Assembly (NCBI RefSeq): GCF_900100275.1
Contig: NZ_FNET01000001.1
Location: 62,001 to 126,000 of the forward strand
Source: Lentzea albidocapillata subsp. violacea
GTDB taxonomy: Bacteria > Actinomycetota > Actinomycetes > Mycobacteriales > Pseudonocardiaceae
Direction: 5' to 3'
Length of the DNA stretch: 64,000 nucleotides
Shown here: in pieces, positions 1 through 8,682 of the stretch
Layout of the letters: each line of letters starts with the position of its first letter
Numbering within the stretch: position 1 is the first letter of the stretch
Translations under genes and position numbers: made by a program
The notes under the pieces: generated by a model
What the model saw: the letters and a program-made list of their open reading frames with translations, nothing else
Databases searched by the model: none
What the model was told of the DNA's origin: nothing

Positions 1-447
1 CTCGTTGGCCACGTAGTGCTTCGGCGTCGCCGCGATACCCTTGTCCTGCAGGCCGCGCACGTAGGCGGCCGCGATGACGCCGGTGAGCAGCGGGTCCTCG
101 CTGTAGGCCTCGAACAGCCGGCCGCCGAGCGCCGTGCGGTGCAGGTTGATCGTCGGGCCGAGCACGACGTGGACCTGTTGCGCCGCCGCCTCGTCCGCGA
201 GCACCTCGCCGACCTCGCGCGCCAGCGCCACGTCCCAGTGCTGGGCGAGCAACGTCGCGTTCGGCAGCACGCACGCGATCGTGCCGCCCCTGAGTTCGGC
301 GCCGCGGACACCCGTCGGGCCGTCGGACAGCTTCAGCGATGCCAGGCCGATCTCCGGCTCCGCGTGCAGCGCGAACAGGGCGGAACCGGTGAGCAGCCGG
401 ACTTTCCGTGGGAGGTCCAGGCCGGCGATCGCCTTCTTGATGTGCAT
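1..447 (-). CDS. GH3 beta-glucosidase-like hydrolase, N-terminal part
   Basis: This is the first 149 codons of a glycoside hydrolase family 3 protein; the rest lies beyond the left edge. The N-terminus MHIKKAIAGLDLPRKVRLL has no signal peptide, so the enzyme is probably cytoplasmic. Family motifs are in order: SDGPTGVRG, then GPTINLHRTALGGRLFEAYS, SEDPLLTG and KHYVANE, all in the (beta/alpha)8 domain that holds the substrate subsites. The nucleophile Asp is outside the window. The start at 447 is the first Met ahead of the conserved region; no strong ribosome site was seen. A 34-base palindrome lies just upstream, as expected for a locally regulated glycosidase. The likely role is cutting imported beta-glucosides or xylosides. 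The exact substrate cannot be read. Confidence 0.88.
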   Translation of the reverse strand, partial: MHIKKAIAGLDLPRKVRLLTGSALFALHAEPEIGLASLKLSDGPTGVRGAELRGGTIACVLPNATLLAQHWDVALAREVGEVLADEAAAQQVHVVLGPTINLHRTALGGRLFEAYSEDPLLTGVIAAAYVRGLQDKGIAATPKHYVANE

Positions 448-462
448 GCGTTCGAGCTGACC

Positions 463-496
463 AGACCTACCGACCGAGTGGTCGGTCGGTAGGTCT
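463..496. promoter_or_regulatory. 34-base perfect palindrome, TetR-type operator candidate
   Basis: AGACCTACCGACCGA is followed by GTGG and then its exact reverse complement TCGGTCGGTAGGTCT. It lies between the GH3 start (447) and the stop of the upstream kinase gene (513). The CCGACCG/CGGTCGG core resembles TetR-family operators of actinobacteria. No T-run follows on the minus strand, so an intrinsic terminator is less likely, though the hairpin could also end the kinase operon. No TetR gene lies in the window; the regulator may be to the left. Confidence 0.6.
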
Positions 497-512
497 TGCC
501 GTTACCAATCGG

Positions 513-1886
513 TTATCCCGCCGTGATGTGGTTCAGGGATGCGAACAACGGATCGGTGTGGTCCGTGATGCGAGCATGGTCTTGCGCGAGCTTCGCGTAC
601 ACCGGCGCCGCGGCGGACGGTGTGAAGACATCGGCCGTGGTGACCATGGCCTTGACCGCGCTGTCCCAGTCCGGGTGCACGCCGCTGCCGACCGCCGCGC
701 AGATCGCTGCACCCAGACCGGCGGCGTCGCTCATCCGCGTCCGCCGCACCGGCCGGCCGAACACGTCGGCGAAGATCTGCATCATCAGGTCGGACCGCGA
801 TCCGCCGCCGGACACGATCAGCTCCGGGAACTCACGTCCGAGAGCCTCCCCCATCAACGCGCTGTGGCGGCTCATGGTCAGCGCGATGCCCTCGAGGATC
901 GACCGGTACACGTGGTAGCGGCCCTGCGTGCCATCGAACCCGAGCAGCGCGCCGCGCCGGTAGGGGTGGTCGCCGGGGGCCAGCCAGTCGAGGACGGTCA
1001 TCAGCCCGCCGCAGCCCGGTTCGATGCCCGCCGCGCCGGCCTCCAGATCCCCGAGGTCGGAGCCGACCAGCTGGCGGTACCAGCTGACCGTCCACATGCC
1101 ACGCCGGATCCCGTTGCTCTCGTACAGGTATTTTCCCGGTACAGAGCCGAAGTTCGACCAGAACCGCCCTTCGGGATCGACGGTGTGCCGGTCCCCGGTG
1201 GTCATCGCGGCGATGTAAGTGCCGAGCGACACGAGCAGTTCGTCCGAAAGCCCGCTGCCCAACGCCTCGACCGCCTTGTCGTTCGAGGTCGCGAACACCG
1301 GCAGACCAGCGGGCAGACCGGTGGCCCTGGCAGCCTCGCCGGTCACGTTTCCCAGCAACGCGCCGGGGTCGACGAGGTCGAACAGCTGCTCGCGGCGCAT
1401 GCCGGTGTCCGCATAGGACGGTGACGAGGACGGCCAGCGCCACGTCTCGTGGTCGATCGGCCACATGCCCTCGTAGTTGCCGGCCGTGTCGCGCCGCTCA
1501 CCGGTGAGGCGGAGCGTCACGTATCCCGAGGAGGCCGAGACGAGATTTCTCGTCCCGGCAGGCTGGGCGAGACGGTCGTCCATCCAGCTCAGCAACGGTT
1601 CGGTGAGCCGGCCGTCGGCGTCCATCACGGCCCGGCAGAACCGGATCGTGCACAGCCCGACGCCCGCGATCTCGCCCGGTGCGCCGGTGAACCGTTGCAT
1701 CGCCTCGGTGCAGGCCTCGGCGATCGAGTCCCACACGTCGTCGTCCGGGTGCACGACCTGGCCGGGCTTCGGGTGTTCGTACGGCCGCAGCGGGCGCTGG
1801 GCCGAGGCGTGCACGCGGCCGACCTCGTCTACGATCGACACCTTCGTGCTCTGCGAGCCGTTGTCGATCGCGATCAGGTAGGTCAT
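513..1886 (-). CDS. FGGY-family carbohydrate kinase
   Basis: An ATP-dependent sugar or polyol kinase of 457 residues, slightly shorter than the usual 480-520. The N-terminal phosphate motif AIDNGSQSTKVSIVD, the central SNDKAVEALGSG segment with the presumed catalytic Asp, and the C-terminal VSGGGSRSDLMMQIFADVFG adenosine motif are all present, so the fold looks complete. It is the last gene of the minus-strand operon that begins at 10296. Its ATG overlaps the end of the FAD oxidase gene by 4 bases (ATGA), so the two are translationally coupled. It probably phosphorylates the sugar-like or glycerol-like product made by the upstream dehydrogenases. Xylulokinase, glycerol-kinase-like and erythritol-kinase-like roles are all possible. 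Confidence 0.88.
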   Translation of the reverse strand: MTYLIAIDNGSQSTKVSIVDEVGRVHASAQRPLRPYEHPKPGQVVHPDDDVWDSIAEACTEAMQRFTGAPGEIAGVGLCTIRFCRAVMDADGRLTEPLLSWMDDRLAQPAGTRNLVSASSGYVTLRLTGERRDTAGNYEGMWPIDHETWRWPSSSPSYADTGMRREQLFDLVDPGALLGNVTGEAARATGLPAGLPVFATSNDKAVEALGSGLSDELLVSLGTYIAAMTTGDRHTVDPEGRFWSNFGSVPGKYLYESNGIRRGMWTVSWYRQLVGSDLGDLEAGAAGIEPGCGGLMTVLDWLAPGDHPYRRGALLGFDGTQGRYHVYRSILEGIALTMSRHSALMGEALGREFPELIVSGGGSRSDLMMQIFADVFGRPVRRTRMSDAAGLGAAICAAVGSGVHPDWDSAVKAMVTTADVFTPSAAAPVYAKLAQDHARITDHTDPLFASLNHITAG

Positions 1887-3358
1887 GACACCGGGAAGAT
1901 CGTGCCGGCGTTCATGATGCCGTTCGGGTCGAAGCCGTGCTTGAGCACTTCGAGCATCCGGTAGGCGCTGCCGTGCTCATCGCGCGTCCACGGCGTGCGG
2001 TACTTGCCGATGCCGTGGTGGTGCACCATCGAACCGCCCAGCCGCAGCGACTCCTCGACGATGATCGCGTTGAGCGGGATGTGGTACTCGGTGATCTCCT
2101 GCTCCGGTGCGCAGGTGATGTCGTAGTCGTAGACGAAGTAGAGGTTCGTCCCGGTCTGGTAGCTGTGCGACGAGTGCGCGCCCAGCATCGTGAGGTCGGC
2201 GAAGCGCGGGAACTCACGGCGCACCCGGTTCATGATCGCGTCGTAGAGCGGCGTGACGTTCGACCAGTCGACGGAGACCTCGGTGGTGTAGCCGAGGTGC
2301 CGGGTCTCCAGCATCGCGCGCCTCTCCGCGTCGATCTTGTCCTGGCCCCAGTTGAGGTTGTCGAACCACTCGACGATCAGCTTCGGATCCACGGCTTCCG
2401 TGCCCGCGAACGTCTTCTCGATCGCCTCGGCGGTCGCCCGCGCGATGCCCTCGGGGCCTTCCGCGACGAGCACGACCACGTTCTTGTTGCCGGAGAAGTG
2501 GCTGAAGTGCTGGTTCGCGTCCTCGGGGGAGTAGACGCGGCACACGGACGGCCGGTAGCCGTCGGTGATCAGCGTGCGCAGCCGCTCGACGGCGTCACCG
2601 AAGTCGTCGGTCAGGAAGCCGAAGTAGTGGTTGTGCTCCGGCTGGTAGCGGAACAGCTTCACGGTGACCTCGGTGATCACGCACAGCGCGCCCTCGTTGC
2701 CGATCACGACGTGCCGGATGTCCGGACCGGCCGCGCGGCGCGGGACGTTCTTGATCCGGCTGACCGTGCCGTCCGGGAACACCGCCTCCAGGCCCACGAC
2801 CATGTCCTCGATGCCGCCGTACAGCGTGGAGAACTGGCCGATCGAGCGGGTCGCGACCAGTCCGCCCATCTGCGCGAGCGGCTTGGACTGCGGCGAGTGG
2901 CCGGTCGTCAGGCCCTGCTCGCGCAACGCGTCCTCCAGCCGCTGCAACGGAACACCGCACTGCGCGGTCACCATCATGTTGACCGGGTCGATCTTCACGA
3001 TCGCGTCCATTGTGGAGCCGTCGAGCACGACGGTGTTCTCCACCAGCGTCTCCAGCCCGCCCTCGGTCGCGGTCCGGCCGGTGCGCGGGACGACGTTGAT
3101 CCGGTGCTCGTTCGCGAACGCCAGCACCTTGCCGACCTCTTCGGCAGACCCCGGCCTGACGATCGCGGCCGGGATCGGGCCGGTGAAGATGCCGTGCACC
3201 GAGGTGTACTTGCGGAACCTGTCGACGCTGGCTTCCTTGAGCTCTTGCTCGTCGGTGTCGACCTTCCCGGCGCCGAGCAGGTCGACCAGCCCGGCGACGA
3301 TCTGCTCGCGGCTCAGGCCGGAGGCGGAGGGGACGGAGGGCGGCGGTGCAGGAAACAT
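1883..3358 (-). CDS. FAD-binding oxidase, alkyl-DHAP synthase / VAO-like
   Basis: A 491-residue flavoprotein of the vanillyl-alcohol-oxidase superfamily. The FAD-binding part (about residues 60-240) carries VVPRTGRTATEGG, IDPVNMMVTAQCGVPLQ and PLAQMGGLVATRSIGQ. The C-terminal FAD-oxidase domain carries MVHHHGIGKYRTPW. That HHHGIGK stretch is a hallmark of alkyl-dihydroxyacetone-phosphate synthase relatives, more than of glycolate oxidase GlcD. Bacterial homologues near polyol kinases are usually assigned only as FAD oxidases or dehydrogenases. Here it sits between an SDR and an FGGY kinase in a catabolic operon, so oxidation of a hydroxyl group on a glycerol-like or polyol compound is a reasonable guess. 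Start ATG 3358; the end overlaps the kinase start. Confidence 0.85.
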   Translation of the reverse strand: MFPAPPPSVPSASGLSREQIVAGLVDLLGAGKVDTDEQELKEASVDRFRKYTSVHGIFTGPIPAAIVRPGSAEEVGKVLAFANEHRINVVPRTGRTATEGGLETLVENTVVLDGSTMDAIVKIDPVNMMVTAQCGVPLQRLEDALREQGLTTGHSPQSKPLAQMGGLVATRSIGQFSTLYGGIEDMVVGLEAVFPDGTVSRIKNVPRRAAGPDIRHVVIGNEGALCVITEVTVKLFRYQPEHNHYFGFLTDDFGDAVERLRTLITDGYRPSVCRVYSPEDANQHFSHFSGNKNVVVLVAEGPEGIARATAEAIEKTFAGTEAVDPKLIVEWFDNLNWGQDKIDAERRAMLETRHLGYTTEVSVDWSNVTPLYDAIMNRVRREFPRFADLTMLGAHSSHSYQTGTNLYFVYDYDITCAPEQEITEYHIPLNAIIVEESLRLGGSMVHHHGIGKYRTPWTRDEHGSAYRMLEVLKHGFDPNGIMNAGTIFPVS

Positions 3359-3380
3359 GGCTCTGCCTTCGAGAAGAGAG

Positions 3381-4148
3381 TCAGCGGACGAGATAACCGC
3401 CGTCGACCACCAGCGTGTGGCCGTTGACGTAGTCGGAGGCGCGGCAGGCGAGGAACACCAGTGCGCCCATGAGGTCGCTCGGGTCGCCCCAGCGACCGGC
3501 CGGGATGTGGTCGATCACGCGCTGGTTGGTCTCGGGATCGGCCCGGGTGGCCTCGGTGATCTTCGTGGCGAAGTAGCCCGGCGCCAGCGCGTTGACCTGG
3601 ATGTTGTGCTGGGCCAGCTCGTCGCAGTAGGCCTTGGTGAACCCCGCGATGCCGTGCTTGGTCGCGGCGTAGGCGGGGGACTGGCGGCCACCGAGGAACG
3701 AGAACAGCGACGCGATGTTGATGATCTTCCCGGACCGCTGCGGGATCATGTACCTGGTCGCCTCGTGGGCCAGTTCGAACGCCGCGGTCAGGTTGACCGC
3801 GATCATCGGGTCCCACTTGGCGCGGTCGAAGCTCTCCACGTCGTCGAGCAGGCTGATGCCGGCCGAGTTGACGACGACGTCCACGGATCCGAGCTGCTCG
3901 AAGCACGCGTCCACAATGGACGCGCACGCGCCCGGTGCCGTGATGTCCGCCGTCATGCCGGCGAACCGCTGGCCTTGCGCTTCGACGAGTTTCTGTGTCT
4001 CACCGTCGTCGGAGACGAGGCTCGGCACGAACACGTCGGCCCCGGCGGCGGCCAGGCCGAGCGCGAACGCCTGGCCCAGCCCCGTGTTGCCCCCGGTGAC
4101 GATCGCGTTCTTCCCCTTCAGGGAGAAGAGATCCAACCCGAAGTCCAT
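3381..4148 (-). CDS. Short-chain dehydrogenase/reductase (KduD-like)
   Basis: A classical SDR of 255 residues. It has the NAD(P)-binding TGGNTGLGQAF motif near residue 18, VNSAG in the central strand, the active-site INIASLFS serine and YAATKHG with the catalytic Tyr and Lys, and a C-terminal VVDGGYLVR. Overall it resembles 2-deoxy-D-gluconate 3-dehydrogenase and related sugar-acid or polyol dehydrogenases. The ATG at 4148 shares a base with the stop of the aldehyde dehydrogenase gene (TGATG), so translation is coupled. It should interconvert a secondary alcohol and ketone in the pathway; the substrate is unknown. Confidence 0.9.
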   Translation of the reverse strand: MDFGLDLFSLKGKNAIVTGGNTGLGQAFALGLAAAGADVFVPSLVSDDGETQKLVEAQGQRFAGMTADITAPGACASIVDACFEQLGSVDVVVNSAGISLLDDVESFDRAKWDPMIAVNLTAAFELAHEATRYMIPQRSGKIINIASLFSFLGGRQSPAYAATKHGIAGFTKAYCDELAQHNIQVNALAPGYFATKITEATRADPETNQRVIDHIPAGRWGDPSDLMGALVFLACRASDYVNGHTLVVDGGYLVR

Positions 4149-5560
4149 CAGCTGCTCCCGAACGGGTCAGATACCGCGACATAAGTGGTTTCGAGGTACT
4201 CCTCGATGCCCTCGGCGCCGCCTTCACGGCCGATGCCCGAGTGCTTGACGCCACCGAACGGAGCGGCGGGGTTCGACACGATTCCCGTGTTGAGGCCGAG
4301 CATCCCGGTCTCCAGCGACTCTGCGAGCCGCAAACCCCGATTCAGATCACGGGTGTAGGCGAAGCACACCAGGCCGTACTCGGTGGCGTTGGCCAGCCGG
4401 ACCGCTTCTTCCTCGGTCTCGAACGTGACGATTGGCGCCACCGGGCCGAAGATCTCCTCCGCCAGCATCCTGGCGTCGCCGGGCACGCCGGTGAGCACGG
4501 TCGCTTCGAAGAAGAAACCCTTGCCCTCCAACGCGGCGCCGCCCAAAGCGAGCTCGGCTCCACGATCGAGCGCGTCCTCGACGAGTTCGGTGACCTTCGC
4601 CCTGGTCCTGGCGTCGACCAACGGCCCGAGCGGGTAGTTCTTCATGCGCTCGGCCAGCTTCGCCGTGAACTCCTCCGCGACCGACGAGTGCACGAGGAAC
4701 CGGTTGGCCGCCACGCAGGCTTCGCCGCCGTTGCGCAGCTTGGCGAGCACGGCACCGTCCGCGGCCGCGTCGACGTCCGCGTCCTCGAAGACGAGGAACG
4801 GCGCGTTGCCACCCAGTTCCATCGAGACCCGCAGCACCTGGTCGGCGGACTGCGCGATGAGCCTCTTGCCCACCGCCGTCGACCCGGTGAACGACAGCTT
4901 GCGCAGCCGCGGATCGGTGAGCAACGGGCCGGTCACCGCGCCCGGATCCGTCGTGGTGATCACGTTGAGCACGCCCGCCGGCAGCCCGGCCTCGGTCAGC
5001 ACCTCGGCGAACAGCAACGCGGTCAACGGAGTGAGTTCGGCGGGCTTGAGCACCATCGTGCAGCCCGCCGCGATGGCCGGGGCGATCTTGCGCGTGGCCA
5101 TCGCGAGCGGGAAGTTCCACGGCGTCACGAACAGGCACGGCCCGACCGGCCGCTTCACCGTGACCAGGCGGTTGCGGCCGTCCGGCGCGGTCGTGAACCG
5201 GCCGGAGATCCGCGGTGCCTCCTCGGAGAACCACCGCAGGAACTCCGCGCCGTAGGCGACCTCGGCCCGTGACTCGGCCAGCGGTTTGCCCATCTCCGAG
5301 GTGATCAGTCGAGCGAACTCCTCGGTCCGCCTGGTCACCAGTTCGAAGGCCCTGCGCAGGATCTCGGCCCGCGCCCGCGGTGCGGTCCTGCCCCACGCGG
5401 CCTGGGCGGCGACGGCGGCGTCCAGAGCGCGCACGCCGTCCTGAGGCGTGGCCTCGGCGACCGACGCCAGAACCTCCTCTGTGGACGGATCCAGCACCTC
5501 GAACGTGCGGCCGTCACTCGAATCGAGCCACTTGCCGTCGATGTACAACTTGGTGTGCAT
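4148..5560 (-). CDS. NAD(P)-dependent aldehyde dehydrogenase (GabD-like)
   Basis: A 470-residue ALDH-superfamily enzyme. The signatures are PWNFPLAMATRKIAPAIAAG, the general base in MELGGNAPFLVFE and the catalytic Cys in NGGEACVAANRF. The spacing and sequence are closest to succinate-semialdehyde dehydrogenases, but specificity is not certain. I chose ATG 5560 (MHTKLYIDGKW) over the upstream in-frame GTG 5575, because a strong GAGGGGA site lies 8 bases before it while GTG 5575 overlaps the previous stop. In the operon it probably oxidises an aldehyde released by the neighbouring dehydrogenases. Confidence 0.9.
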   Translation of the reverse strand: MHTKLYIDGKWLDSSDGRTFEVLDPSTEEVLASVAEATPQDGVRALDAAVAAQAAWGRTAPRARAEILRRAFELVTRRTEEFARLITSEMGKPLAESRAEVAYGAEFLRWFSEEAPRISGRFTTAPDGRNRLVTVKRPVGPCLFVTPWNFPLAMATRKIAPAIAAGCTMVLKPAELTPLTALLFAEVLTEAGLPAGVLNVITTTDPGAVTGPLLTDPRLRKLSFTGSTAVGKRLIAQSADQVLRVSMELGGNAPFLVFEDADVDAAADGAVLAKLRNGGEACVAANRFLVHSSVAEEFTAKLAERMKNYPLGPLVDARTRAKVTELVEDALDRGAELALGGAALEGKGFFFEATVLTGVPGDARMLAEEIFGPVAPIVTFETEEEAVRLANATEYGLVCFAYTRDLNRGLRLAESLETGMLGLNTGIVSNPAAPFGGVKHSGIGREGGAEGIEEYLETTYVAVSDPFGSS

Positions 5561-5571
5561 GGCTTGTCCCC

Positions 5572-6480
5572 TCACAGCCTCAGGTCGACCCGGATGAGGT
5601 CCTCGTAGAGCTTCACCGGGGTCATCTCGCCGGCCGTGTCGCCGTAGGAGGCGCGGGCGCGGCGGAAGATCTGCTCGACCAGGGCGGACAGCTCGGCGGG
5701 CACTCCGACGGACGCCGCGAGGCTGGTCGACAGGCCGAGGTCCTTGCAGGCCAGCGCGATCGCGAAGCCCTCGTCGTAGTCACCGTGGTCCAGGACGGAC
5801 AGCACGTCGTGCTCGACGAAGTTGCTCCGGGCCGGGCTGTTGACGAGCGCGTTGCGCAGCACACCCAGTTCCACACCCGCCTTGACGCCGATCGCCAGCA
5901 CCTCGGCCGTCGCGACCAGGTGCGAGAACCACAGCTGGTTCAGCATCAGCTTCACGGTGTAGCCCGCACCATGACCGCCGACGTGCAGGATGCGTTCCCG
6001 ATCTCCCATGGCGTCAAACACCGGCCGCAGGCGCGTCACGTCGTCGAGGTCACCGCCGACGAAGATCTGCAACGTGCCGTTCGCGGCGCCCACCGACATG
6101 CCGCTCACCGGGGCGTCCAGCACGTGCAGGCCCGGGTTCTTCCTGCGGATCTCGTCCGCCACCTCGGGCACCGAGGTGGACATGTCGATCCAGGTGCCGC
6201 TGGGGACCATGCCGGCGAGCACCCCGGCCTGGCCGTTCATGACCTCGTGGACGTGCTTGGGCGTGGGCAGCATGGTGATCACGAGGTCGCTGTCGGCGGC
6301 GACCTCGGCGGGCGTGGCCGCCCACTTGGCGCCGCCGTCGACCAGTTCGTCCGCCGACTCGCGGCGGATGTCGTTGACCACCAGGGAGAACCCGGCCTTC
6401 TGCAGGTTGCGGGTCATGCCCGAACCCATGCTGCCAAGGCCGATGAAACCGACAGCCAGATCCTTCGACTGGGCACTCAC
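5572..6480 (-). CDS. NAD(P)-dependent beta-hydroxyacid dehydrogenase (HIBADH-like)
   Basis: A 302-residue protein of the 3-hydroxyisobutyrate / tartronate-semialdehyde / 6-phosphogluconate dehydrogenase family. It has the dinucleotide motif VGFIGLGSMGSGM (residue 10), the substrate-binding DAPVSGM loop, and GYTVKLMLNQ with the catalytic Lys. The length is normal. Its start overlaps the stop of the Fae-like gene by 4 bases. These enzymes oxidise 3-hydroxy acids to semialdehydes, which fits the adjacent aldehyde dehydrogenase. A reductive role is also possible. Confidence 0.9.
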   Translation of the reverse strand: MSAQSKDLAVGFIGLGSMGSGMTRNLQKAGFSLVVNDIRRESADELVDGGAKWAATPAEVAADSDLVITMLPTPKHVHEVMNGQAGVLAGMVPSGTWIDMSTSVPEVADEIRRKNPGLHVLDAPVSGMSVGAANGTLQIFVGGDLDDVTRLRPVFDAMGDRERILHVGGHGAGYTVKLMLNQLWFSHLVATAEVLAIGVKAGVELGVLRNALVNSPARSNFVEHDVLSVLDHGDYDEGFAIALACKDLGLSTSLAASVGVPAELSALVEQIFRRARASYGDTAGEMTPVKLYEDLIRVDLRL

Positions 6481-6980
6481 GCTCTCTCCTCGGGCGTGTA
6501 GAAGGGGTTGCTCGGGGTGTCCTTCGCGGCGAGCACCGCGTCGATCGCCGGCAGGTCCTTGGCACCGTTGGCAAGTGCTGTCCGAGTGGCCTCACGGTTG
6601 TTGCGGTACACCGTGTCCGCGTCGTCGGCGCCGGGGTTGACCCAGACCGCCGCGATCAGCACGTGTGTCGAGGTGTCCGGTTCCGGGATGCTGCCGTCGG
6701 CCACCGCGTCGGCGACACCGGCGGCGACGCCGGCCTGCGCGGGACCCCAGATCAGCAGCCCGTGGTCGTCGTTCGCGGGAGCGGCCTTGGTGACGAACAA
6801 CGTCATCGGCTTGACCGGCAACGAGGGCCGCAGCACGGCGACGAACGGGACGTGGCCCGCTGAAGGCGTGGCCAGAGCCGTTGCCCAAGCGGTGCCCGCC
6901 GGTCCTTCGCGATGGCCGAGCACGGTGTTGATGTGGGCGGCGTTGACGCCCTCGCCGACGAAGCTCTCTCCGATCAGCAT
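6477..6980 (-). CDS. Formaldehyde-activating enzyme (Fae) homologue
   Basis: A protein of 167 residues that covers the Fae domain: MLIGESFVGEGVNAAHINTV holds the conserved His, followed by the PVKPMTLFVTKAA strand and WGPAQAGVAAGVADAVADG. In methylotrophs Fae condenses formaldehyde with tetrahydromethanopterin. I start it at ATG 6980, 2 bases after the lipoprotein stop. AGGGG precedes it, and known Fae proteins begin at this point; an in-frame ATG at 7010 would add ten residues. The neighbours are a quaternary-amine-type importer and dehydrogenases, which suggests that formaldehyde, or a formaldehyde-like adduct, is released from an N- or O-methyl substrate. Most actinobacteria are not known to make methanopterin, so the acceptor is unclear. 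Confidence 0.85.
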   Translation of the reverse strand: MLIGESFVGEGVNAAHINTVLGHREGPAGTAWATALATPSAGHVPFVAVLRPSLPVKPMTLFVTKAAPANDDHGLLIWGPAQAGVAAGVADAVADGSIPEPDTSTHVLIAAVWVNPGADDADTVYRNNREATRTALANGAKDLPAIDAVLAAKDTPSNPFYTPEERA

Positions 6981-6982
6981 GA

Positions 6983-7903
6983 TCAGATCAGCCCCTGCGC
7001 GGTCAGCCACTCCTGCGCGACCTCGTCCGGTTCGTCACCGTCGACGTCGACCTTGGCGTTGAGCTTCTGCATCTCTTCGGTGGTCAGCTTGTCCGCCATC
7101 GGCTTGAGCACGTCCGCGATCTTCGGGTGGCTCTTGAGCACGTCGGCCTGCAGCGTGAACCCGCCCTGGTAGATCGGGAAGAACGCCTTGTCGTCCTGCA
7201 GCACGGTGAGCCCGAGCGCGGCGATGCGGCCGTCGGTCGCGAACACCTCGCCGAAGTTGCAGTCCTTGCCGTCCTTCGTGGCGGTGTAGATGACACCGGT
7301 GTCGAGCAGCTTCACGTTGTCCTTCGGCGCGTCGAACGCGTACTCCTTCGAGACGCCGGGCCAGCCGTCGTCCCGTGTGGAGAACTCGCTCTCGATGCAG
7401 AACGTCCGCTCGTTCGCGGGCAGCTTGGCGATGTCGCTCATCTTGGAGACGTTGAGCTCCTTCGCCTTCTCGTTGCGGATCGCGAAGGTGTAGGTGTTGT
7501 TGAACGGCGCGGGCGAGACCCACGCGATGTTCTTGGCCTCGTCGGCCTTCTTCACCGCGTCGAACTGCTCCTGTTCGGTCTTGATCGGCGCCGTCTGCTT
7601 GTTGTAGGTGATCCAGGACGTGCCGGTGTACTCCCAGTAGCCCACGAACTGCTTGTTCTCCAGGGCTTGCCGCACGTTCGCCGAGCCGACCAGCTTGGTG
7701 TTGGCCTCCAGCGTCGCGCCGTGGGCGTTGAGCAGCTTGGTCGTCAGGTGGGCGAGGATGTACTGCTCGGCGAAGTCCTTCGAACCGATCTCGCCGGACA
7801 GGCCCGCGAGATCACTGGTCTTCGCGGCGGTGTCGGCGGACGGGGAACTCGAACAGGCGGCCAGCCCGAGGGCCAGCACGCCGATGAGGGCGCGCTTGTA
7901 CAT
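6983..7903 (-). CDS. Quaternary-ammonium ABC importer, substrate-binding lipoprotein
   Basis: A 306-residue OpuAC/ProX-type binding protein. The lipobox LGLAACSSS shows a lipid-anchored extracytoplasmic protein. The mature start contains IGSKDFAEQYILAHL, typical of the OsmF/OpuCC/ProX group that binds glycine betaine, choline, carnitine or similar cations. I set the start at ATG 7903 (MYKRALIGVLALG) because AGAAGGA lies 6 bases before it; the longer reading frame upstream belongs to shadow sequence over the permease gene. It lies between its permease and the Fae-like gene. The ligand is inferred from the family only. Confidence 0.88.
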   Translation of the reverse strand: MYKRALIGVLALGLAACSSSPSADTAAKTSDLAGLSGEIGSKDFAEQYILAHLTTKLLNAHGATLEANTKLVGSANVRQALENKQFVGYWEYTGTSWITYNKQTAPIKTEQEQFDAVKKADEAKNIAWVSPAPFNNTYTFAIRNEKAKELNVSKMSDIAKLPANERTFCIESEFSTRDDGWPGVSKEYAFDAPKDNVKLLDTGVIYTATKDGKDCNFGEVFATDGRIAALGLTVLQDDKAFFPIYQGGFTLQADVLKSHPKIADVLKPMADKLTTEEMQKLNAKVDVDGDEPDEVAQEWLTAQGLI

Positions 7904-7935
7904 GGAATGTCCTTCTGGCGGAGGAGGAGGGGTGC

Positions 7936-8682
7936 TTACAGACCGCGGGGGCGGACGAGGTCCTCGACGAGACCGGCTGCCCAGTCGATGAGGACGGCGA
8001 TCGCGGCGACGAGCACTGCGCCGACGACGATCACGGGGTAGCGCTGGAGCTTCAGGCCGTTGACGATCATGTCGCCGAGGCCGCCTGCGTTGATGAACGT
8101 CGCGATGGTCGCGACGCCGACGGAGAACACGAGAGCGGTCCGCAGCCCGGCCAGGATCACCGGTGAGGCCAGCGGGAGCTCGATGCGCCACAGCACCTGG
8201 CGCGGGGTCATGCCCATGCCCCTGGCTGCTTCGCGGGTGGCCTGGTCGACCTGTTCGAGGCCGGTCAGGGTGTTGCGCAGCGCCGGGAGGAAGCAGTAGG
8301 CGACCAGCGAGATCAGGGCGGTGTAGAAGCCCGTCTGCCACACGATCGCCAGCAGGATCACCACACCGACCGCGGGGGTCGCCTGGCCGATGTTGCCCAG
8401 GCCGATCACGAACGCGCGGACCGCCTTCGAGCGGACCCGGTAGGCGGCGATGCCCGCCGGGATCGCGAGAAGAGCGACGAGCGCGGACGAGACGACCGTG
8501 AGCAGGACGTGTTCCTGCGTGCGGTCGAGGAGGTAGCTCGTGTTGAGCGTGCGCTGCTCGATGGAGTCGAGCGTGAGGCTGCTGAGCCAGGCGAACAACG
8601 CGACCAGCGCGACCACGACCGCGAGCGGTGTCGTGAACCGCTTGAGCCCCAGCCGCGGAGCCTGTCCGGTGTGGACGGTCAT
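7936..8682 (-). CDS. Quaternary-ammonium ABC importer, permease 1
   Basis: A 248-residue inner-membrane permease of the OpuCB/ProW type, with about six hydrophobic segments and the cytoplasmic EAA loop EAARGMGMTPRQVLWRIELP that contacts the ATPase. The start at ATG 8682 (MTVHTGQAPRLGLKRF) overlaps the ATPase stop by 4 bases. About 70 extra residues at the N-terminus and the long LTLDSIEQRTLNTSYL loop precede the conserved core. It pairs with the second permease encoded at 9643-10296 as a heterodimeric channel. Confidence 0.88.
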   Translation of the reverse strand: MTVHTGQAPRLGLKRFTTPLAVVVALVALFAWLSSLTLDSIEQRTLNTSYLLDRTQEHVLLTVVSSALVALLAIPAGIAAYRVRSKAVRAFVIGLGNIGQATPAVGVVILLAIVWQTGFYTALISLVAYCFLPALRNTLTGLEQVDQATREAARGMGMTPRQVLWRIELPLASPVILAGLRTALVFSVGVATIATFINAGGLGDMIVNGLKLQRYPVIVVGAVLVAAIAVLIDWAAGLVEDLVRPRGL

